A stretch of 64,000 nucleotides of DNA, from contig CAZWUJ010000018.1 of the NCBI GenBank assembly GCA_964636705.1, positions 12,498 through 76,497 of the forward strand, read 5' to 3'. This document shows, piece by piece, positions 40,890 through 50,876 of the stretch. The translations under genes and the position numbers were made by a program. The notes beneath the pieces were generated by a model. The model was not told the DNA's origin. It did not search any database and saw only the letters and a program-made list of their open reading frames with translations. Each line of letters opens with the position of its first letter. Position 1 is the stretch's first letter. This DNA is from VXRJ01 sp964636705. Its GTDB lineage: Bacteria > Acidobacteriota > Vicinamibacteria > Vicinamibacterales > UBA8438.

Positions 40890-42342
40890 GGAGGCTGCGC
40901 GCGCGCGCGCCGCCCCCGTCGCCGCGGCCCTCACGCTGCTCTGCGGATGCGGCGGCGCCGGTGATGGCGGCTCGGCCCCGCAGTTGCCGGCCCTGCCGGA
41001 TCTGTCGGCACGGACCGAGGCGATCCGGACCCATCTGGCGGCGGCGGACCGGACGGCCCGCGTCAACCCGCGTTCACCGGAAGCGGTCGGCGCGTTCGGC
41101 CTCGCCTTCCACGCGAACCTGTACTACGACCAGGCGATCGGGGCCTACGAGGTGGCCGAGGCCCTCGATCCGGACGACTCGCGATGGACCCACTACCGCG
41201 CCATGGCCCACGCGTCGCGCGGCGACAACGAGCGGGCCCTCCGGGCGCTGCGGGCCGTCGTCGAAGCCGCTCCGGACACCGCGTCCGCATGGTGGCGGCT
41301 GGGAGACGCGTCGTTCAAGGCGGGGCGGCGGGACGAGGCCGCGAGCGCTTGGCGGCGCGTGATGGAGCTGCCGGAACCCGCCCCCTCTGCCGCCGCCGAG
41401 GCGGCCGGGCACACGCCGATTGGGCCTCTCTCGGCGTACGCCGCGTTCGGCCTTGCGCGTCTGGCGCTCGGAGACGGAGACGCGGCGCGGGCGCGTGCTT
41501 TGCTGGAAGAGGTCACGGCCTCCGCGGCGCCCCGGTTCGGGCCGGCGTTCCGGTTGCTCGGCGACGCGTTCGGCGCGCTCGGCCGCGACGACGACGCTGC
41601 CCGGACCCGCCGGAGAGCCGCGCGCCTGCCTCGCTACGCTCCGTACGTCGACAGCTTTCTCCAGGCTCTCATCGACGAATCGCGCAGCGCCGCGTTCCTC
41701 CTGCAGCAGGCGTCGACAGCGGATCTGACGACCAACGGCCTCTGGCGGGAGCACCTGGTGCGGCGGGCGCTGTCCTTCGAACCCGAGAATCGCGACGCCC
41801 TGTTCGACCTGGCCACCATGCTGCGGGTGCAGGCGCGGTACGAGGAAGCGCTGGAGCTCCTGGAACAACATCGCCGGGAGTTTCCGGGGGACCCCCAGGT
41901 ACTGGCGGACATCGGGCGTTGCCTGTCGGCGCTACGGCGTTACGCCGCCGCCGAGACGGTCCTGCGCGAAGCCTTGCAGGCGCTCGACACGGCCGAAACG
42001 CGCTACGACCTCGCCCTCGTCCTCGATCGCAGCGGGCGGCTCGACGAAGCGATCGACGAATACCAGCGGGCGCTCGATCGCAATCCGAATCACGTCGACT
42101 CTCTCATCAACCTGGGCATCGGGCTGGCCCGCCGGGGAGAACTTGAACCGGCGCTGGCGCGGTTCCAGCAGGCCGTGGAGGTGGATCCCGAGCACGCGGA
42201 CGCGCAGTCGAATCTGGGTGCGCTGTACCTGGCTCGGGGCGCACGCGAGGCGGCGCGCCGGGCGTTCGGACGGGCTCTCGAGATCGAGCCGGGCCACGCG
42301 GGCGCCACGGATGGGCTGCGGAGGCTCGACGGGGGGCCATAG
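40867..42342 (+). CDS. TPR-repeat lipoprotein
   Basis: A 491-residue protein with an N-terminal lipoprotein signal (AAALTLLCGCGG) followed by at least eight TPR-type helix pairs, for example NLYYDQAIGAYEVAEALDPDD, ARYEEALELLEQH, GRLDEAIDEYQRALDRNPNHV and GELEPALARFQQAVEVDPEHA. TPR arrays act as protein-docking platforms. GTG 40867 overlaps the VCBS lipoprotein gene by 23 bases, so the pair is coupled in translation. It is the first of three such FG-GAP/TPR pairs in the region. Confidence 0.8.
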   Translation: MGATPSRREAARARAAPVAAALTLLCGCGGAGDGGSAPQLPALPDLSARTEAIRTHLAAADRTARVNPRSPEAVGAFGLAFHANLYYDQAIGAYEVAEALDPDDSRWTHYRAMAHASRGDNERALRALRAVVEAAPDTASAWWRLGDASFKAGRRDEAASAWRRVMELPEPAPSAAAEAAGHTPIGPLSAYAAFGLARLALGDGDAARARALLEEVTASAAPRFGPAFRLLGDAFGALGRDDDAARTRRRAARLPRYAPYVDSFLQALIDESRSAAFLLQQASTADLTTNGLWREHLVRRALSFEPENRDALFDLATMLRVQARYEEALELLEQHRREFPGDPQVLADIGRCLSALRRYAAAETVLREALQALDTAETRYDLALVLDRSGRLDEAIDEYQRALDRNPNHVDSLINLGIGLARRGELEPALARFQQAVEVDPEHADAQSNLGALYLARGAREAARRAFGRALEIEPGHAGATDGLRRLDGGP

Positions 42343-42499
42343 GTGCGGTATGCTGCCCGAGGTTGCCCGCTTGCTCGGGGCCGTTTCGATCGTCGTTCTG
42401 GCTAGTCGTCGTCGCACCGGATCCTGCTGAAAGCGGGCGGCAGGTTGGGCGGGTCGACAGGTCGGCTCGTCACATTCGCCAACGTCAGGAGGGGTGTGA

Positions 42500-45400
42500 A
42501 TGAGAGCACGGCGGTTTGTTCGTGCGGCCGCTCCCGCGGCCGTCCTCATCTTCCTCACCGTCCCCACCGCAGTCCTGGCCCAGGACGCCGAGATTGCGGG
42601 AGTCGTGACGGACAACACCGGGGGAATTCTTCCCGGTGTCACGGTCGAGGCGTCGAGTCCGGCGCTGATTGAACAATCGCGAGTCGTCTTCTCCGACGGC
42701 CAGGGCGCCTATCGAATCATCGCGCTCAATCCGGGCGTCTACACGGTGTCGTTCACGCTGCCCGGTTTCAGCACGGTGGTTGTCGAGGGGGTCGAGTTGA
42801 CGGCGACCTTCACCGCCAATGTCGACGCCCAGATGGCCGTCGGCGGCGTGGAGGAGACCGTGACCGTCACCGGCGAGACTCCGCTCATTGACGTCCAGAC
42901 CGTGACCCAGACCGAGGCCCTCTCGTCCGAGGTCCTGGCCGAGTTGCCGACGGGCCGGTCGTTCCAGAACGTCGGCATCCTGGTGCCGGGCGTGCAGGTG
43001 CCGCTCAGCCAGCAGGACGTCGGCGGCGCCGACGGGGCGAACTGGCAGACGATGGAGGTTCACGGCAGCCGCGGCGATCAGATGCCGCTGGTGATGAACG
43101 GCATGCCGTTCAACAACATGAACAACACCGGTGGCGGCTACAACCACACGATGGCCATCAACACCGGTGCGGTGGCGGAAATGACCGTCACCACAAGTGG
43201 CACCGACGCGGAGTACCGGTCGAGCGGCGTAGTCGCGAACAGCATCGCCAAGGAGGGCGGGAACGAGTTCACCTACGACCTTTACGCCGACTACACCAAC
43301 GGGAACCTGCAGTCCGACAACCTCGGGCAGGACCTGATCGACCAGGGGTTGCGGCAGGTCAACTCGGTGAAGCAGGTATCGGAGTTCAACCCGACGTTCG
43401 GGGGGCCGATCGTTCAGGACCGGGTCTGGTTCTACCTCGGCTACCGCCACCTCGTGTCCACGCAGTGGAACACCGAATCGTTCGAACGGATCGATCCGCT
43501 CGATCCGCAGTTCTGCCGTACGGAAGGAGGGTGTCAGTACGGGGACCGGCTGGTTCCGGACCAGCGCGATTTCTCGAAGCCGGCCTTCGCGGGTGACCGG
43601 TACTTCCACACCGCCACGCTGAACCTGACCTCACAGATCAGCGAGCGCAACAAGCTGACCGCCTACTATCAGTTCGGCAAGCGCCACAAGGTGAGCGACT
43701 CCGGTCTCAACCGGACGCCCGAGGCGACCGACTATCTCACCTCGGACCCCGACTACATCGGCCAGCTCCGGTGGACGAGCCCGGTCACGAGCCGGCTCCT
43801 GCTCGAGGGCGGCCTCGCCTTCTTCAACGAGACGTGGCGTTTCCTGCAGCAGCCCGAGTTCCCGGTGGCGGCGGACGTGATCGCGAAGCGCGAACTGTCA
43901 ACCAATACGCGGTACGCGGCGGACGAGACGACCTGGGATGCCTACAACCACCAGTGGAACATGCGCTTTTCGCTGAACTACGTGACCGGGACGCACTCGT
44001 TGAAGGTGGGCGTGCAGGACATGTGGGGCACGCGGAACTACACCGCCTTCGGGACCCAGGCGCAGCACTGGGACTTCAACCAGGGGATGCCGGCGCGAAT
44101 CTGGCAGTATGCGCGGCCGCTCGAGGACTTCCAGAAACTGCGGGCGGCGCTGGGCATCTATGCCCAGGATCGCTGGACCCTCGATCGGGTCACGCTGAAC
44201 CTGGGCATCCGCTACGACTTCCACGAGGCCTACGTCCCGGCGCAGACGACCGCGGAGCTGCTCTGGGTGCCGGCGACAACCTACGCCGAGGTGCCGGACA
44301 CGCCGTCCTGGAGGGACATATCGCCTCGGGCGGGAATGTCCTGGGATGTATTCGGCACCGGACAGACCGTCATCCGGGCCAACTTCGGGCGGTACGTGGC
44401 TAGCGAGTCGGTCGCCACCGCCACCGCGAACAACCCGGTCAACACGCGAATCAATGCGGCTTTCCGCACGTGGACCGACGCGAACGGCGATTTCGTTCCC
44501 GACTGCAATCTCCGGAATCGCGGGGCGAACGGCGAATGCGGCGCGCTGAGCGCGCAGCTCGGCGATCCGGCCATCGTCACCCGCTGGAACCCGGACATCG
44601 TGCGCGGTTTCGGCGTCCGCCCGAACGATGCCGAGATCCTGTTCGGACTGCAGCAGGAGTTGATGCCGGGCATCAGTCTCGACGTGCAGTGGACCCGCCA
44701 CTGGTACGGCAACTTCTTCGTGACCCAGAACCGCGCCCAGCCGGCGTCGGGCTTCGACGAGTTCTGCGTCGTTGCGCCGGTCGATTCGCGCCTGCCGGGC
44801 GGTGGCGGCAACGAGATCTGCGGTTTCATGAACGTCCAGCCGGAGTTCTTCGGGAGGACGGACAACTGGGTCACCTCGGCGGCCGAGTTCGGCGACGTGA
44901 CCGACGTGTACACCGGCGTGGATGTTTCCGTGCAGGGACGGCTCGCGAACGGCGGGATCTTCAACGCGGGCGTCAGCACCGGCCGGGAGCGCACCGACTT
45001 CTGCGACATCATCCAGCATGCGCGCCTCGGGTCGAACGCCGCGACCACGGCGGGCACGATTGGGTCAACGAACGTCACCTCGTACCCGAGCACGAACTAC
45101 TGTGCGACCGCGCCGCCGTACCAGCCCGACTTCAAGGCCCTGGTCACGTACCCGCTGCCCGGGGACCTGACCTTGAGCGCGGTCTGGCAGAACCGGGCCG
45201 GACCGGAGGTGCTGGCGAGCTACTACGCGACGAACGCCGTCGTCACGGGGCTCGACCGGCCGCTGACGGGTGGGGGGCAGAGCGTCCACCTGCTCCCGCC
45301 GGGGACGCACTACGGCGATCGCGTCAACCAGTTGGACGTGCGGTTCTCGAAGAACTTCAGCGTCGGAGAAGGGCGGCTCCAGGTCAACGCGGCCCTCTAC

Positions 45401-45520
45401 AACCTCTTCAACACTGACGCGACGCTCAGTTGGAACACCACCTTCGGGTCAGCCTGGCTCTCGCCGACGCAGATCATGCAGGGACGCATGTTCAAGATCG
45501 GTGCGACGCTCAGCTACTGA
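42500..45520 (+). CDS. TonB-dependent receptor with carboxypeptidase-regulatory-like domain
   Basis: A 1006-residue outer-membrane receptor. The signal peptide ends in AVLAQDA, followed by a carboxypeptidase-regulatory-like beta-sandwich (EIAGVVTDNTGGILPGVTVEA, about 28-120), a plug-type region (ETPLIDVQTVTQTEALSSEVLAELPTGRSFQNVG), and a long beta-barrel (from about residue 250) ending in TLSY. This is the Oar/SusC-like architecture common in acidobacteria. AGGAGGGG precedes ATG 42500. A TTTCGTCT-tailed terminator follows. It probably imports an oligosaccharide or peptide; the ligand is unknown. Confidence 0.88.
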   Translation: MRARRFVRAAAPAAVLIFLTVPTAVLAQDAEIAGVVTDNTGGILPGVTVEASSPALIEQSRVVFSDGQGAYRIIALNPGVYTVSFTLPGFSTVVVEGVELTATFTANVDAQMAVGGVEETVTVTGETPLIDVQTVTQTEALSSEVLAELPTGRSFQNVGILVPGVQVPLSQQDVGGADGANWQTMEVHGSRGDQMPLVMNGMPFNNMNNTGGGYNHTMAINTGAVAEMTVTTSGTDAEYRSSGVVANSIAKEGGNEFTYDLYADYTNGNLQSDNLGQDLIDQGLRQVNSVKQVSEFNPTFGGPIVQDRVWFYLGYRHLVSTQWNTESFERIDPLDPQFCRTEGGCQYGDRLVPDQRDFSKPAFAGDRYFHTATLNLTSQISERNKLTAYYQFGKRHKVSDSGLNRTPEATDYLTSDPDYIGQLRWTSPVTSRLLLEGGLAFFNETWRFLQQPEFPVAADVIAKRELSTNTRYAADETTWDAYNHQWNMRFSLNYVTGTHSLKVGVQDMWGTRNYTAFGTQAQHWDFNQGMPARIWQYARPLEDFQKLRAALGIYAQDRWTLDRVTLNLGIRYDFHEAYVPAQTTAELLWVPATTYAEVPDTPSWRDISPRAGMSWDVFGTGQTVIRANFGRYVASESVATATANNPVNTRINAAFRTWTDANGDFVPDCNLRNRGANGECGALSAQLGDPAIVTRWNPDIVRGFGVRPNDAEILFGLQQELMPGISLDVQWTRHWYGNFFVTQNRAQPASGFDEFCVVAPVDSRLPGGGGNEICGFMNVQPEFFGRTDNWVTSAAEFGDVTDVYTGVDVSVQGRLANGGIFNAGVSTGRERTDFCDIIQHARLGSNAATTAGTIGSTNVTSYPSTNYCATAPPYQPDFKALVTYPLPGDLTLSAVWQNRAGPEVLASYYATNAVVTGLDRPLTGGGQSVHLLPPGTHYGDRVNQLDVRFSKNFSVGEGRLQVNAALYNLFNTDATLSWNTTFGSAWLSPTQIMQGRMFKIGATLSY

Positions 45521-45573
45521 ATCCGGCTTGCCGGGTGGACACCCGCCCGGGCGGGGAACATTCCTCGCGCACG

Positions 45574-45610
45574 AAGGGCCCGTCCCCAACGCGGGACGGG
45601 CCTTTCGTCT
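45574..45610 (+). terminator. Rho-independent terminator after the TonB receptor gene
   Basis: The hairpin has a 10-base perfect stem, GGCCCGTCCC at 45577-45586 and GGGACGGGCC at 45593-45602, a six-base loop CAACGC, and extra A-T/G-T pairs below it. It is followed by TTTCGTCT. It ends the TonB-receptor transcript about 60 bases after the stop and 60 bases before the next gene. Confidence 0.85.
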
Positions 45611-45665
45611 GTCCGGACCCCACGGCGGCCGCGCAACCGGGCCGGAGAGACCCCGAGCGCGGTGT

Positions 45666-47423
45666 ATGTTTCACAGCATGCGCGCTCTGGCGTTGAGCGG
45701 GCTCGTTCTCGCCGTCTCGTTCACGCCCCCGGCAGGCGAAGGGTCCGTGGCGGCGGGCGCGACCGGCGCGGAGTGGTTCGTGGATGCGACCGCCGCCGCG
45801 GGCATCGATTTCGTCCACTTCAACGGAATGTCCGGCGCCTACGACTTCGCCGAGATCTTTGCCCCGGGCGTGGCGCTGATCGACTTCGATAACGACGGCG
45901 ATCTGGATATCTATTTTCCACAGGGAGAATCTCTGGGGCCCGCCGCGCCAGCGGAGGATAGTGCCGTGTCGGCGGACGCCCCGCGACGGGGCGATCGCCT
46001 GTACCGCAACGACCTCGTCGTGCACGCCGGCGGCTCCCGAACGCTGCGGTTCACCGACGTGACGGCGGGGAGCGGCCTGGGCTCGCCGGGCTACGGCATG
46101 GGCGCCGCGACGGGCGACTTCGACAACGACGGCCGCGTCGACCTCTATCTCACGCGCCTCGGCGCGGATCGCATGTTCCGCAACAATGGCGACGGCACGT
46201 TCGCCGACGTGACGGTCGCGACGGGAATGAACAACGATCGCTGGGGCCTCTCGGCGTCGTTTCTCGATTTCGATCGCGACGGCTGGCTCGACCTCTTCGT
46301 AGGCAACTACGTGGACCACCGCCCCGGCGGCGACGCCGACTGTTCGACGCCGACAGGAATACGAAACTACTGCGGCCCCCAACGGTACCTGGCGGTGCCC
46401 GACCGGCTGTATCGCAACCAGGGCGACGGGACGTTTGCCGATGTGACGGCCGAGTCCCGGATCGCGACCCCGTACGGCCGTGCGCTGGGCGTCGTCGCCG
46501 ACGACCTCGACGGCGACGGGTGGACTGACATCTACGTCGCCAATGACGGTGACGAGAACCAGTTGTGGATCAACAACCGGGACGGCACGTTCCGGGACGA
46601 GGCATTGCTGGCGGGCGTCGCGCTCAACCATGCGGGGGCGGCCGAGGCGGGCATGGGAGTCGACGCGGCCGACTTCGACAACGACGGCGATGTCGACCTC
46701 TTCCTGACGCATCTCGATACCGAGACCAACACGTTGTACGTCAACGACGGGTCGGGGATGTTCGACGATCGCAGCGCCCGCGCCCGGCTGGCGGCGCCGA
46801 GCCTGCCGTTCACGGGGTTCGGCGCACGCTGGTTCGACGCCGACAACGACGGTTGGCTGGATCTGCTCGCGGTCAATGGGGCGGTGAGTGTCCTGCTGCC
46901 ACTCGTTCAGGCCGGTGACCCGTTTCCGTTGCACCAGCCCAACCAGTTCTTCCGCAACGTGGGCGACGGCCGATTCGACGACGCGACCGAGCAGGCCGGA
47001 GCGATCCTGCGCCACTCGGAGGTGAGCCGCGGCGCGGCCTTCGGCGACCTGGACAACGACGGCGACACGGATGTCGTAATCGGCAACAACAACGGCACCG
47101 CACGGCTCTTTCTCAACGAAGTCGGCAGCCGGAACCACTGGCTGGGGTTGCGGCTGGTGGGAGGCGATCCGCCACGGGACATGACGGGAGCCACGGTGGG
47201 CGTCTTTCGCGACGGACATCCCACCCTGTGGCGGCGCGCGCGCACCGACGGCAGCTACGCCTCGGCCAGCGACCCGCGGGTCCTCGTCGGGCTCGGTGGA
47301 GCGGCAATGGTGCAGCGGGTCGAGGTGACGTGGCCGGATGGACAGGCCGAGGAATGGGTGGACGTCGCGGCCGATCAATGGCTCTCGCTGAGACAGGGGA
47401 CCGGGCGGACCCTCCCGAGGTGA
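45666..47423 (+). CDS. CRTAC1-type FG-GAP/ASPIC-UnbV exported protein, copy 1
   Basis: A 585-residue secreted protein (start ATG 45666; ATG 45678 is possible). The signal peptide is followed by AGIDFVHFNGMSG and FG-GAP/VCBS blades with DFDNDGDLD-type calcium loops (at least six). The C-terminal ASPIC/UnbV domain reads NHWLGLRLVGG, then DGSYASASDPRVLVGLGG and VEVTWPDGQ. Such proteins are common beside TonB receptors in acidobacteria and planctomycetes; their molecular role is not known. The TPR gene follows four bases after the stop. Confidence 0.85.
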   Translation: MFHSMRALALSGLVLAVSFTPPAGEGSVAAGATGAEWFVDATAAAGIDFVHFNGMSGAYDFAEIFAPGVALIDFDNDGDLDIYFPQGESLGPAAPAEDSAVSADAPRRGDRLYRNDLVVHAGGSRTLRFTDVTAGSGLGSPGYGMGAATGDFDNDGRVDLYLTRLGADRMFRNNGDGTFADVTVATGMNNDRWGLSASFLDFDRDGWLDLFVGNYVDHRPGGDADCSTPTGIRNYCGPQRYLAVPDRLYRNQGDGTFADVTAESRIATPYGRALGVVADDLDGDGWTDIYVANDGDENQLWINNRDGTFRDEALLAGVALNHAGAAEAGMGVDAADFDNDGDVDLFLTHLDTETNTLYVNDGSGMFDDRSARARLAAPSLPFTGFGARWFDADNDGWLDLLAVNGAVSVLLPLVQAGDPFPLHQPNQFFRNVGDGRFDDATEQAGAILRHSEVSRGAAFGDLDNDGDTDVVIGNNNGTARLFLNEVGSRNHWLGLRLVGGDPPRDMTGATVGVFRDGHPTLWRRARTDGSYASASDPRVLVGLGGAAMVQRVEVTWPDGQAEEWVDVAADQWLSLRQGTGRTLPR

Positions 47424-47427
47424 CCCC

Positions 47428-49116
47428 GTGAGGCGCGGGAGGCAGTCTTCGCGGGGCCGGGTCCGGTTCGGCCTGGCGCTTCTCGGGCTGGCGGTGGGGC
47501 TCGCGCCGGATCCGGCCGGCGCGGCCGCCGCTCGCGCAGCGCACGGCGAGCCGCAGGTCGTGCGCGAGGTGGCGCTGCCCGAGGTCGGGAGCCTGCATCC
47601 GGCGGTCCAGCAGCAACTCGGGGCGGCCTACCGCTCACTCCTGGCCGTCGCGCGTGACCCAGCGGCGGGGCGGCACGCGCGGTCAGAGGCGTACGGCGAG
47701 CTGGGAATGCTGTTCATGGCCGCGGACCTGCTGCAGCATGCGGAGCAGTCCCTCGACAATGCGGAGGTGCTGGCGCCGGAGGAGTTTCGGTGGCCGTACC
47801 TGCTGGGACACGTTCGACGGCGGATGGGTGACCTCGAAGCGTCCGCGGATCACCTGGAGCGGGCGCGGGAGCTCCGGCCGAACCATGTTGCGGCAACCGT
47901 CTGGCTCAGCCGCGTCTACCAGGAGTTGGGCGAGCCGGGCCGGGCCGGTCCACTCGTCGCCGGGCTCCGCGCACGGCTGCCCGACGCTCCCGCGCTGCGT
48001 TTCGAGGCCGGCCGCATCGCGCTGGCGACGGAGGACTACGCGTCGGCCGTGGAACATCTGGAAGCGGCCCTGGACCTGGATCCTGACGCCGGCAGCATCC
48101 ACTATCCGCTGGCGATGGCCTACCGGCGCCTGGGCGATCCGGAGGCGGCGGAAGGACACCTCCGGCGGTGGCGCGCGGACGGCCCTGGCAATGAGGTTCA
48201 ACTGCCCGATCCCGTCATGGCGTCCCTGACCGGAGTCCTCCAGAACCCCCAGTACTACCGCGACCTCGCGTTCCACGCCGCGGGGAGTGAAGACTGGGTG
48301 CTCGCAGCCGCGCACTTCCGTACCGCTGCCGACGGGGCGCCCGACGTGGCCATGCTCCGGTTGAATCTTGGGACCGCGCTGGAGCGTCTCGGGAACGCCG
48401 CCGGCGCGGAGAACGCCTTCCGCGAGGCGTTGCGCCTCGACCCGGCGTTGTACCAGGCGCACAACGCGCTGGGCGCCTTGTTCGCGAGGGCCGGTCGCGA
48501 CGGTGACGCGATCGAGCGGTTCCAGGACGCGGTGTTTCACAACCCGAACTTCGCCGCCGGGCATGTCGCGCTCGGAGACGCCCTCCGGCGGACGGATCGG
48601 AGCGAGGCATCCCTGGTGCCATACCGTCGTGCGATCGAGCTCGATCCCGGCAATGCCGTGGCCCGGTTCGGGGAAGCAATGGCCTTGGTGCGGGTCCGAC
48701 GCTACGGCGAAGCCCGCGAGCGGCTGATCCGGGCGGCCGCGGTCCTTCCCGGCCGAGCCGAGTTCCCCCATGCGTTGGCGAGGCTGCTCGCGGCGGCGCC
48801 CGACGACGGGGTGCGCGACGGCGGGCGGGCCCTGGAGTTGATGCGAACTCTGGTCACTTCCGAGCAGACCTCGGCGGTGGCCGAGACGATGGCGATGACG
48901 CTGGCCGAACTGGGCCTGTTCGCCGAGGCTGTCGAGTGGCAGCGGGCGGCGATGGGGATTGCGACGAAGGCTTCCCGTCCGGATGTCGCGCAGCGGATGG
49001 CGTCGAATCTTCAGTTGTATCTGCGGCAAGAGCCGTGCCGCACGCCGTGGCGGGATGACGACCCGGATCACCGGCCCCCTCCACCCGCCGAGCCGGGACT
49101 CGATCCCGCGAGGTGA
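47428..49116 (+). CDS. TPR-repeat exported protein, paired with CRTAC1 copy 1
   Basis: A 562-residue TPR protein with an N-terminal signal peptide (FGLALLGLAVGLAPDPAGAAA). Helix-turn-helix repeats are visible from about residue 90, with typical GDLEASADHLERARELRPNH, NAAGAENAFREALRLDPAL and GDAIERFQDAVFHNPN. There is no lipobox Cys at the cleavage site, so the protein is probably soluble and secreted. GTG 47428 lies four bases after the CRTAC1 stop. The next gene begins in its last codons, so the series is translationally coupled. Confidence 0.78.
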   Translation: MRRGRQSSRGRVRFGLALLGLAVGLAPDPAGAAAARAAHGEPQVVREVALPEVGSLHPAVQQQLGAAYRSLLAVARDPAAGRHARSEAYGELGMLFMAADLLQHAEQSLDNAEVLAPEEFRWPYLLGHVRRRMGDLEASADHLERARELRPNHVAATVWLSRVYQELGEPGRAGPLVAGLRARLPDAPALRFEAGRIALATEDYASAVEHLEAALDLDPDAGSIHYPLAMAYRRLGDPEAAEGHLRRWRADGPGNEVQLPDPVMASLTGVLQNPQYYRDLAFHAAGSEDWVLAAAHFRTAADGAPDVAMLRLNLGTALERLGNAAGAENAFREALRLDPALYQAHNALGALFARAGRDGDAIERFQDAVFHNPNFAAGHVALGDALRRTDRSEASLVPYRRAIELDPGNAVARFGEAMALVRVRRYGEARERLIRAAAVLPGRAEFPHALARLLAAAPDDGVRDGGRALELMRTLVTSEQTSAVAETMAMTLAELGLFAEAVEWQRAAMGIATKASRPDVAQRMASNLQLYLRQEPCRTPWRDDDPDHRPPPPAEPGLDPAR

Positions 49117-49124
49117 CCGGCCGT

Positions 49125-50876
49125 ATGACGTCTTGTTCGCGCGCGACCGCAACCGCGCTCGTCCTGGCGCTGGCCATCGGTTGTGCGGACGAGCCGGCCC
49201 CGCCCGAGGCCCCGGCTGACGCCGTGGCGCCGGATCCTCACGGTGGCGCCGAGTGGTTCACGGATGGGGCGGCTGCGTCCGGCCTCGACTTCGTCCACTT
49301 CAACGGGATGTCGGGCCGCTTCTACCAGCCGGAGATCATGGGGCCCGGCGCCGCCCTGTTCGACTACGACAACGACGGCGACCTCGACGTCTATCTTGTT
49401 CAGGGAGACATCCTCGGGGCCGACCCGCCGCTCGCCCCGCGGCCGGAGGCGGCCCCGCGGGATCGGCTGTACCGCAACGACCTGATAGTGGATTCGGAGG
49501 GGCATCCATCGCTCTCGTTCACCGACGTCACGGACGGGAGCGGGATTGTCGCGCAGGGTTACGGAATGGGTGTGGCGACGGGGGACATCGACAACGACGG
49601 CTGGGTCGACCTGTACCTGACCCGATTCGGCGCCAACCAGATGTTTCGCAACCGGGGAGACGGCACGTTCGTCGAGGTCTCGGCCGCCAGCGGCACGGAC
49701 GATCCGTCCTGGAGCGTCTCGTCGGCGTTCGTGGACGCGGACCACGACGGCTGGCTCGACCTGTTCGTCGGCAACTACCTCTACTACAGCCTCGACATGC
49801 ACGTGCCGTGCTTTCATCCGACGGGCCCGGAGAACTACTGCGTGCCCGACATGTACCGGGCGCAGCCGAGCCGGTTCTACCGGAACCGTGGAGACGGCTC
49901 GTTCACAGACGTCACGGCCGCGGCCGGAATGGCGCGCGAATTCGGCCGGGCGCTGGGCGTCGCCACTGCCGACGTCAACCGCGACGGGCGGGTAGACATC
50001 TTCGTAGCCAACGATCAGCAGGAAAACCAGCTCTGGGTCAACCAGGGAGACGGCACGTTCCGCAATCTGGCGGCGCTGTGGGGCGTGGCCCTCGGGGAGG
50101 CGGGAGAGGCCAAGGCGGACATGGGGGTCGACTTCGGCGACTTCGACAACGACGGCGATGAAGACCTGTTCGTCACCGAGTTGACCGGCCAGGGCAGCAC
50201 GCTCTACGTCAACGACGGGTCCGGGCTGTTCACCGAGCGAAGCGCCGACGCCGGCATCCGCTACGCCAGTCTGCCCTACACCGGGTTCGGGACCGCGTGG
50301 ATCGATTTCGACAACGACGGCTGGCTCGACCTCCTCGCGGTCAACGGCCTGGTGGTCGAGAGCCTCGATCGCGCCTCGTCCGGCGACGCTTTTCCCCTCG
50401 ATCAGCGGAACCAGCTCCTGCGCAACCGCGGGGACGGCCGCTTCGAAGACGCCACGGGCCGCGCCGGATCGGTCTTCCAGTTGTCCGAGGTGAGCCGCGG
50501 CGCGGCGTTCGGCGACGTCGACAATGACGGCGACACCGATGTCGTCGTGGCGAACGCCGCGGGACCGGTCCGGTTGCTGATCAACGGCGTCGGGAACCGG
50601 CGGCACTGGGTCGGCCTGCGTCTCGTCGGCACGGACGGCCGGGACATGGTGGGGGCCCGGGTCGCCGTGCTCCGATCCGATGGCACGACGCTCTGGCGGC
50701 GGGCCCGCGCCGACGGCAGTTATGCGTCGGCCAACGATCCACGTGTGCTCGTCGGGCTGGATTCCTTCGCCGATCCCGTCGACGTGCGCGTTTTCTGGCC
50801 CAGCGGGCGGGAAGAAGCGTGGCGCGGCATCCCGGTGGATCGCTACACGACCCTGGTGGAGGGAAGCGCGCAGTGA
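49125..50876 (+). CDS. CRTAC1-type FG-GAP/ASPIC-UnbV lipoprotein, copy 2
   Basis: A 583-residue paralogue of the protein at 45666-47423, with a lipobox LAIGC (unlike copy 1). The mature part opens with AEWFTDGAAASGLDFVHFNGMSG, nearly the same as copy 1, followed by the same order of VCBS blades (DYDNDGDLD, DIDNDGWVD and others) and the ASPIC/UnbV C-terminal domain (RHWVGLRLVG, DGSYASANDPRVLVGLD). A GTG at 49113 could extend the frame; ATG 49125 begins the lipoprotein signal. The next TPR gene overlaps its stop (GTGA). Confidence 0.84.
   Translation: MTSCSRATATALVLALAIGCADEPAPPEAPADAVAPDPHGGAEWFTDGAAASGLDFVHFNGMSGRFYQPEIMGPGAALFDYDNDGDLDVYLVQGDILGADPPLAPRPEAAPRDRLYRNDLIVDSEGHPSLSFTDVTDGSGIVAQGYGMGVATGDIDNDGWVDLYLTRFGANQMFRNRGDGTFVEVSAASGTDDPSWSVSSAFVDADHDGWLDLFVGNYLYYSLDMHVPCFHPTGPENYCVPDMYRAQPSRFYRNRGDGSFTDVTAAAGMAREFGRALGVATADVNRDGRVDIFVANDQQENQLWVNQGDGTFRNLAALWGVALGEAGEAKADMGVDFGDFDNDGDEDLFVTELTGQGSTLYVNDGSGLFTERSADAGIRYASLPYTGFGTAWIDFDNDGWLDLLAVNGLVVESLDRASSGDAFPLDQRNQLLRNRGDGRFEDATGRAGSVFQLSEVSRGAAFGDVDNDGDTDVVVANAAGPVRLLINGVGNRRHWVGLRLVGTDGRDMVGARVAVLRSDGTTLWRRARADGSYASANDPRVLVGLDSFADPVDVRVFWPSGREEAWRGIPVDRYTTLVEGSAQ

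Noticed and set aside
45510..47378. 622-codon minus-strand frame
   Set aside because: Opposite the CRTAC1-type gene, which has a signal peptide, calcium loops and an ASPIC/UnbV domain. The frame mirrors the DxDxDG codons as V/I-D-V-type runs.
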